A stretch of DNA of 9,896 nucleotides from contig NVVI01000051.1 of NCBI GenBank assembly GCA_002402165.1, forward strand, positions 1 through 9,896, read 5' to 3'. How positions within the stretch are numbered: the stretch's first letter is position 1; the number at the start of each line of letters is the position of its first letter. Positions 5,503-9,896 of this stretch are shown one piece after another. Below the pieces are notes generated by a model that worked only from the letters and a program-made list of their open reading frames with translations, did no database searches and was not told the origin of the DNA. The DNA is from Flavobacteriales bacterium. GTDB lineage: Bacteria; Bacteroidota; Bacteroidia; Flavobacteriales_E; Vicingaceae. The position numbers and the translations under genes are program-made.

Positions 5503-8337
5503 TTGACCACCCAACCCGAAGCCATATTAGAAGATAATTTAGTAAAGCAACTCCAGGAGTTAGGCTATGCTAAAGTTGTAATAAAAGATGAAGCTGATTT
5601 AGTCGCTAATCTTAAAAAACAACTCGAAAAGCATAACAACAAAACCTTATCCGATAAAGAGTTTAAGCAAGTACTCAATCATTTATCAAAAGGTAATATT
5701 TACGCAAAGGCTCAAACGCTTAGAGATAAAGTTGAATACACCAAAGACAACGGAGAAACTGGCTACATTGAGCTAATTAATCAGATACATTGGTGTAAAA
5801 ATCAATACCAAGTTACCCATCAAATAACAATGCAGGGTAAGTATGAAAACCGTTATGATGTTACCATCTTAATAAATGGTTTACCCTTAGTTCAAATCGA
5901 GCTAAAACGTAGAGGCTTAGAATTAAAAGAAGCGTTTAACCAAACCAACCGTTACGAAAGGCATACGTTCTCATCAGGCTTTGGCTTGTTTAACTTTATT
6001 CAATTGTTTGTTATTAGTAATGGTGTAAATACAAAGTATTACGCTAACAATCCAGTAAAAGCACGTTCTTTTAAACAAACCTTTTATTGGGCAGATATAG
6101 AAAATAAACTCATTACCAATTTACCCGAATTTACAAACTTGTTTTTAGAGCCTTGCCACCTTTCTAAAATGATAACTAAATACGTTGTATTGAATACGGC
6201 TAATACATTAATGGTTTTACGTCCTTATCAGTATTATGCTACTGAAGCAATAGTAGAACGTGTAAAGAACACTAAAAAGTTTGGTTATATATGGCATACA
6301 ACAGGCTCAGGTAAAACATTAACCTCCTTTAAAGCTGCTCAGATACTTACTAATTTAGAAGCCGTACACAAAGTTGTTTTTGTAGTAGATAGGAAAGATT
6401 TAGATTATCAAACCATTAAGGAGTTTAACAGCTTTAGCGAAGGTAGTATTGATGCCACTAACAACACCAACACCTTAGTAAAACAATTGGCAAACGATAC
6501 GCCTCTTATTGTAACTACCATACAAAAGCTAAATACAGCCATTGAAAAACAAAAATATTTGGCTAAAATGGAAGACTTAAAGGATAAGCGAGTAGTGTTT
6601 ATTTTTGATGAGTGCCATAGAAGCCAATTTGGTGAAACCCATAACAGAATAAAAGCCTTTTTTCAAGGGGCTCAAATGTTTGGTTTTACAGGAACACCAA
6701 TATTTGCAGATAATTCTACAAAAAATGCGTTGGGTAAAAGAACTACTAAAGATTTATTTGAAGAGTGTTTACATAAATACGTTATTACGGATGCCATAAG
6801 AGACAGGAATGTATTGAAATTCTCTATTGAGTACATCAGCACCTTTAAGAGTAAAGAAGATGTAGTTGATATTAATGTAGAAGAAATAGATACTGCTGAG
6901 GTAATGGAAGCACCTGAGCGTTTAGAAAATGTAACGAACTACATAATAGATAATCATAGCCGTAAAACCCATAACAAGCAGTTTACCGCAATATTTTGTG
7001 TTGCTAATGTTAAGACCTTAATCAAATATTACGACCTATTTAAAGCTAAAAAAGAAGAAGGCTTACACGATTTACGAATAGCAACAATATTTTCTTACCA
7101 AGCCAATCAATTAGATGAAGATGCAAACGGCTTTATACCCGATGAAGATTTTGCTGATTTTGTTGCAGAACCTCAACCTGAATACGACACTAAGCATACA
7201 AGGGAAAAGTTGGATGATTTTATAGATGATTACAATGGGTTGTTCAATACCAATTATTCGACTAATGAGTTTTATCCTTACTATAAAGATATTGGTCAGC
7301 GAGTAAAGAATAAACAAGTAGATATTCTTTTGGTGGTTAATATGTTTTTAACTGGCTTTGATAGTAAGCCACTCAATACCATTTATGTAGATAAAAACTT
7401 AAAGTATCACGGATTAATTCAAGCCTATTCACGTACCAACAGAATATTAGATGAGTTGAAATCTCAGGGTAATGTTGTTTGTTTTAGAAATCTAAAAGAC
7501 AATACAGATGAGGCAATTACTTTGTTTTCTAACAAAGAGGCTATTGAGGAAATAGTAATACAACCTTATGAAGATTACATTGAAAGTTATAATAAAGCGG
7601 TAAGTAAAGTATTAGAGATAACACCAACATTTGATAGTGTAAATGATTTAGTTTCGGAAGATGAAGAACTGGAATTTGTAAAAGCATTTAGAGAATTAAT
7701 GCGAGTAAAAAATGTACTCACTACGTTTACCGAATTTAGCTATGATGATTTACAAATGGATGAGCAAACTTTTGAAAATTACAAAAGCAAGTACCTCGAT
7801 TTGTATGAAAGTATAAAGTCAGATAATCAAAAAGAAAAAGTATCTATTCTTAATGATATTGATTTTGAATTAGAGTTAATCCGAAAAGACGAAATTAATG
7901 TAGCCTACATATTGCAATTATTAGCTAAATTACTTGGTGCTAAGTCAAAAGACCAAGAAAAGCAGCGTAAAGCTATTTCTGATATGATGGAATCAGATAC
8001 TCAGCTAAGAAGTAAAAAAGAGTTAATAGAGCGTTTTATTGATGAGAACTTGCCATTAGTTACTGATAGCGACAACATAGAAGATGCCTTTGATACCTTT
8101 TGGACTATTGAAAAGAAAAAAGCGATTAAGAAATTGAGTAATGATGATAACTTAAACTTTGAAAAGTTAGTTGAGGTAGTAAGTGATTATCTATACACAA
8201 AGAAAGAACCTTTACGAGATGAGGTTATTGCTTTAATGAATGAAAGACCGAGCCTAAAAGAACGAGCAACAGCCTCTAAAATAGTAACTTCTAAGATTAT
8301 CAGTTTCGTAGAAACTTTTATTGAGGGAATGGGGTAA
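5503..8337 (+). CDS. hsdR: type I restriction-modification system endonuclease/translocase subunit HsdR
   Basis: HsdR couples ATP hydrolysis to DNA translocation and cleaves unmodified DNA at a distance from the HsdS site. The 944 residues start with a PD-(D/E)xK nuclease, whose catalytic residues appear as D119, E133 and K135 in YDVTILINGLPLVQIELK. The superfamily 2 helicase motifs follow: Walker A TTGSGKT with K271, motif II DECH at 369-372, motif III TGTP at 396-399, and motif VI QAYSRTNR at 640-647. The helical C-terminus (ending about SKIISFVETFIEGMG) is the HsdM/HsdS docking region seen in EcoR124-like IC enzymes. The start is a TTG that gives the family N-terminus MTTQPEAILEDNLVKQL. 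It lies one base after the chaperone stop, so translation is probably coupled. All motifs look intact. Confidence 0.93.
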   Translation: MTTQPEAILEDNLVKQLQELGYAKVVIKDEADLVANLKKQLEKHNNKTLSDKEFKQVLNHLSKGNIYAKAQTLRDKVEYTKDNGETGYIELINQIHWCKNQYQVTHQITMQGKYENRYDVTILINGLPLVQIELKRRGLELKEAFNQTNRYERHTFSSGFGLFNFIQLFVISNGVNTKYYANNPVKARSFKQTFYWADIENKLITNLPEFTNLFLEPCHLSKMITKYVVLNTANTLMVLRPYQYYATEAIVERVKNTKKFGYIWHTTGSGKTLTSFKAAQILTNLEAVHKVVFVVDRKDLDYQTIKEFNSFSEGSIDATNNTNTLVKQLANDTPLIVTTIQKLNTAIEKQKYLAKMEDLKDKRVVFIFDECHRSQFGETHNRIKAFFQGAQMFGFTGTPIFADNSTKNALGKRTTKDLFEECLHKYVITDAIRDRNVLKFSIEYISTFKSKEDVVDINVEEIDTAEVMEAPERLENVTNYIIDNHSRKTHNKQFTAIFCVANVKTLIKYYDLFKAKKEEGLHDLRIATIFSYQANQLDEDANGFIPDEDFADFVAEPQPEYDTKHTREKLDDFIDDYNGLFNTNYSTNEFYPYYKDIGQRVKNKQVDILLVVNMFLTGFDSKPLNTIYVDKNLKYHGLIQAYSRTNRILDELKSQGNVVCFRNLKDNTDEAITLFSNKEAIEEIVIQPYEDYIESYNKAVSKVLEITPTFDSVNDLVSEDEELEFVKAFRELMRVKNVLTTFTEFSYDDLQMDEQTFENYKSKYLDLYESIKSDNQKEKVSILNDIDFELELIRKDEINVAYILQLLAKLLGAKSKDQEKQRKAISDMMESDTQLRSKKELIERFIDENLPLVTDSDNIEDAFDTFWTIEKKKAIKKLSNDDNLNFEKLVEVVSDYLYTKKEPLRDEVIALMNERPSLKERATASKIVTSKIISFVETFIEGMG

Positions 8338-8362
8338 AATAAGGGCTTAAAAGCCTTAGTAC

Positions 8363-8385
8363 TGTCAACGAAATTGTCAACGAAA
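8363..8385. repeat. 11-bp tandem direct repeat
   Basis: TGTCAACGAAA occurs at 8363-8373 and again at 8375-8385, with a 12-base period. It lies in the 46 bases between the hsdR stop and the tRNA terminator. Its function is unknown, and it is too short to identify as an attachment site. Confidence 0.55.
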
Positions 8386-8414
8386 AAAAGAAGCCCCTAC
8401 ATAATAAGGGCTTC
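8383..8414 (-). terminator. intrinsic terminator of tRNA-Ser
   Basis: The arms GAAGCCC (8390-8396) and GGGCTTC (8408-8414) form a perfect 7-bp stem with an 11-base loop. On the minus strand the stem is followed by seven T residues (8383-8389). It lies 10 bases beyond the tRNA 3' end. From the other side it faces the end of hsdR, and its stem could also slow plus-strand transcription, although no good T-tract follows there. Confidence 0.75.
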
Positions 8415-8423
8415 CGTTGTTAT

Positions 8424-8511
8424 TGGCGGAGATGGAGGGATTCGAACCCCCGGTACCTTACGGTACAATAGTTTTCAAGACTACCGCATTCGACCACTCT
8501 GCCACATCTCC
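8424..8511 (-). tRNA. tRNA-Ser (anticodon UGA)
   Basis: On the minus strand the 88 bases fold as a class II tRNA. Acceptor strands GGAGATG (5' end at 8511) and CATCTCC pair fully. The T-loop sequence GTTCGAATC is standard. The anticodon loop CTTGAAA carries UGA, complementary to plus-strand 8475-8477, and is closed by GTAGT/ACTAT. A long variable arm (TACCGTAAGGTA) confirms a serine tRNA. The discriminator base is G, and CCA is encoded (8424-8426 on the plus strand reads TGG). It reads UCA-type serine codons. It faces the hsdR 3' end and has its own promoter and terminator. Confidence 0.95.
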
Positions 8512-8515
8512 GCTG

Positions 8516-8523
8516 CAAAAGTA
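8516..8523 (-). promoter_or_regulatory. -7 promoter box of tRNA-Ser
   Basis: Read on the minus strand this is TACTTTTG, a full TAnnTTTG match. It ends 4 bases before the mature tRNA 5' end, so the transcript would start almost at the mature end. A -33 element is not obvious. The IS30 element begins about 50 bases farther upstream and has replaced any distal upstream sequence. Confidence 0.55.
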
Positions 8524-8574
8524 GTAATTGCTTTTAAATATGAACTTATTTTTACTGTTTTTTAGAAAACTAAG

Positions 8575-8595
8575 TTCAAACAATAAGTGCAACAG
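8575..8595 (+). repeat. IS30 left terminal inverted repeat
   Basis: It matches the complement of 9608-9628 at 19 of 21 positions, including a 14-base exact block (AATAAGTGCAACAG). A GTG in the transposase frame at 8587 lies inside it and is therefore an unlikely start codon. Confidence 0.85.
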
Positions 8596-8600
8596 ATAAC

Positions 8601-8630
8601 AAATATCGGAAAGCTAGCTTTCCGATATTT
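8601..8630. promoter_or_regulatory. perfect 30-bp palindrome upstream of the transposase
   Basis: The arm AAATATCGGAAAGCT (8601-8615) is followed directly by its exact complement (8616-8630). It lies inside the IS, 5 bases after the left repeat and 13 bases before the ATG at 8644. As RNA it would form a strong hairpin. A one-mismatch -7 box (GATATTTG, 8624-8631) overlaps its right arm. It may be a transposase binding site, a block to read-through transcription entering the IS, or a structure controlling translation. No T-tract follows on either strand. Confidence 0.7.
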
Positions 8631-8643
8631 GAAAAAAAATCTG

Positions 8644-9627
8644 ATGCCGATGAATTACCAACAATTAATCGACACTCAAAGATACCAAATAGAAGCGTAT
8701 CTAAAAGCAAATTATACGATTACACAAATAGCTAAGGAGTTAGGAGTGGATAAAAGTACGATTAGCAGAGAGTTGAAAAGAAACAGTAGAAAATGCAGTT
8801 ATAATGCAGCTTATGCTACAATGCTAACTAAAGAACGTAAAAGAGAAAGTTACAAACATCATGTTTTTGATGTTAATATGGAGCAGTACATTAATAAGCA
8901 GCTAATGAATTATCAGTGGTCTCCAGAACAGATTAAAGGACGGTGTGATTTGGGTGGAATACCAATGGTAAGTATAGAGCGTATTTACCAATACATCTAT
9001 AAAGAACAAGCAAGTGGAGGTGTATTGTATCTGCATTTAAGAACAGCTCGTAGATGGCGTAAGAAAAGGTTGAACAGAAAACATCAAAGAGGGCAAATAC
9101 CTAATCGAATTATGATAGATCAAAGACCGCCAGAGGTTGATACAAAAGAACGTTTTGGTGATTGGGAAGTAGATACTATTATCGGGAAAAACCATAAAAC
9201 AGCTATTCTTACAGTAACCGAACGTAAAAGTCAATTTGAATTAATGGTAAAAACCGATGGAACTAAGGCTGAATCTATACGAAAACAGATGATTAATCTA
9301 TTAGCTCCCTTTAAAGAATTAGTTAAAACCATTACCTCTGATAATGGGAAAGAGTTTGCTAAACATCAAGAAATCGCTCAAAAACTGGAAACAGACTTCT
9401 TTTTTGCTGAACCTTATTCGCCTTGGCAAAGAGGTCTTAACGAGTATAACAATAAATTAATAAGACAATATCTCCCTAAAAAAACAGACTTTAATCTAAT
9501 CACAAATAATACTATTAATATGATTATCAGTAAATTAAATAACAGACCAAGAAAATTATTAGGGTATAAAACCCCTAATGAAGTATTTTTAAATAATTTT
9601 AACCAACCTGTTGCACTTATTAATTGA
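8644..9627 (+). CDS. IS30-family transposase
   Basis: It catalyses excision and insertion of the element with a DDE active site. I chose the ATG at 8644 (327 residues; the ATG at 8650 is equally possible). The in-frame GTG at 8587 would place coding sequence inside the terminal repeat and through the 30-bp palindrome. An N-terminal helix-turn-helix (about 20-45, ITQIAKELGVDKSTISRELKRN) should bind the ends. The catalytic residues are D177 in GDWEVDTIIGK, D233 in TSDNGKEF and E267 in LNEYNNKLIRQYLPK, with the IS30 spacing of 33 residues between the last two. The C-terminus RPRKLLGYKTPNEVF is the family signature. The last codons overlap the right terminal repeat. No Shine-Dalgarno sequence is visible. 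Confidence 0.93.
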   Translation: MPMNYQQLIDTQRYQIEAYLKANYTITQIAKELGVDKSTISRELKRNSRKCSYNAAYATMLTKERKRESYKHHVFDVNMEQYINKQLMNYQWSPEQIKGRCDLGGIPMVSIERIYQYIYKEQASGGVLYLHLRTARRWRKKRLNRKHQRGQIPNRIMIDQRPPEVDTKERFGDWEVDTIIGKNHKTAILTVTERKSQFELMVKTDGTKAESIRKQMINLLAPFKELVKTITSDNGKEFAKHQEIAQKLETDFFFAEPYSPWQRGLNEYNNKLIRQYLPKKTDFNLITNNTINMIISKLNNRPRKLLGYKTPNEVFLNNFNQPVALIN

Positions 9628-9628
9628 A
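9608..9628 (-). repeat. IS30 right terminal inverted repeat
   Basis: This is the complement of the left end, overlapping the last codons and the stop codon of the transposase. The coding sequence therefore uses the repeat for its C-terminus. Confidence 0.85.
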
Positions 9629-9646
9629 TCTAGCGTTAAAATAAAC

Positions 9647-9676
9647 AAGAGGAAAAACCACAAAGTTTTTCCTCTT
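9647..9676 (-). terminator. terminator of the acyl-CoA dehydrogenase gene
   Basis: AAGAGGAAAAA (9647-9657) and TTTTTCCTCTT (9666-9676) form a perfect 11-bp stem with an 8-base loop. It begins 24 bases beyond the minus-strand stop and is followed on that strand by a T-rich run (TTGTTTATTTTAA). The A-rich and T-rich arms allow it to work from the IS side as well. Confidence 0.7.
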
Positions 9677-9700
9677 TAATCTATTATCTTTTTTCTAAAA

Positions 9701-9896
9701 CTAATCCCTTAGCACAGCCCTTGAAATTACAATTTTCTGAATTTCACTTGTTCCTTCATAAATCTGTGTGATTTTTGCATCTCGCATTAAACGCTCAACA
9801 TGGTATTCTTTTACAAAACCATACCCTCCATGAACCTGTATCGCTTCAACTGTAACCTCCATTGCTACCTTAGAAGCAAAAACTTTTGCCATGGCT
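9701..9896 (-). CDS. acyl-CoA dehydrogenase, C-terminal end (partial)
   Basis: The frame enters from the right edge and ends at the stop at 9701-9703, giving about 65 residues of the C-terminal helical domain. The sequence [64 protein letters not shown] is written here in pieces: the HGGYGF loop contacts FAD, MRDAKI is conserved, and YEGTSEIQ carries the catalytic glutamate position of short- and medium-chain enzymes. The enzyme oxidises acyl-CoA to trans-2-enoyl-CoA in fatty acid or branched-chain amino acid breakdown. Which substrate cannot be told from this fragment. The ATG at 9892 is internal, not the start. Confidence 0.92.
   Translation of the reverse strand, partial: AMAKVFASKVAMEVTVEAIQVHGGYGFVKEYHVERLMRDAKITQIYEGTSEIQKIVISRAVLRD

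Larger units (their letters stand above)
8575..9628 (+). mobile_element. IS30-family insertion sequence
   Basis: The element is bounded by imperfect inverted repeats. The left end (8575-8595) begins TTCAAAC and continues AATAAGTGCAACAG. The right end (9608-9628) is its complement, TTCAATT plus the same 14 bases, so 19 of 21 positions match. It carries one transposase gene on the plus strand and is about 1.05 kb, normal for IS30. The exact outer ends are uncertain because weak matching continues a few bases outward. CTA occurs just outside both ends (8570-8572 and 9630-9632) and may be the target duplication. It sits between the tRNA-Ser promoter and the acyl-CoA dehydrogenase terminator and appears intact. 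Confidence 0.85.

Noticed and set aside
8424..8511. tRNA-Ser as an integration site for the island
   Set aside because: No repeat of the tRNA 3' end was found elsewhere in the window, and no integrase is present, so there is no support for att sites.
8374..8565. Plus-strand open frame across the tRNA-Ser gene
   Set aside because: Its peptide ([11 protein letters not shown]) is the common artefact of translating the complement of a tRNA. The region is explained by the tRNA and its terminator.
8587..8643. GTG start for the transposase
   Set aside because: It lies within the left terminal repeat and would translate the 30-bp palindrome. The ATG at 8644 or 8650 gives the usual IS30 N-terminus.

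Overview
The window looks like an AT-rich chromosome segment from a member of Bacteroidota, most likely a flavobacterium. Supporting signs are promoter -7 boxes of the TAnnTTTG type and near absence of Shine-Dalgarno sequences. Three short repeat families that I recall from Bacteroidota genomes also occur here, two of them inside reading frames in phase. The taxon is inferred, not proven.

Layout. Positions 1-83 may hold the tail of an upstream gene. From 180 to 8337 lies a type I (IC-like) restriction-modification locus, all on the plus strand: hsdM (180-1796), hsdS (1849-3060) and hsdR (5503-8337). All three frames are open. Between hsdS and hsdR sit about 2.3 kb of visibly AT-richer cargo. 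First comes an Abi-like HEPN gene (3227-3910) broken by one in-frame stop. Next is a 33-bp near-copy of the hsdS 3' end. Then follows a compact three-gene set resembling a toxin-antitoxin-chaperone (TAC) system: a toxin-like gene with a +1 frameshift (3998-4577), an HTH antitoxin (4564-5058) and a SecB-like chaperone (5064-5501). The chaperone stop codon is one base from the TTG start of hsdR, so restriction-subunit expression is probably tied to the TAC operon.

Right of hsdR, on the minus strand, are a tRNA-Ser(UGA) gene with its own promoter and terminator and, at the window edge, the C-terminal end of an acyl-CoA dehydrogenase. Between them is a complete IS30-family element (about 8575-9628) with inverted repeats and a perfect 30-bp palindrome ahead of the transposase.

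How it may work together. HsdM and HsdS form the methylase, and HsdR adds nuclease and translocase activity. The cargo genes belong to families linked to abortive infection or phage sensing, so the locus is a nested defence island. The toxin and Abi genes each carry one disabling mutation while the antitoxin, the chaperone and all hsd genes are open. This fits relaxed selection on the killing parts, or assembly errors. A tiny minus-strand promoter-plus-terminator unit between hsdS and abi is an additional candidate RNA.
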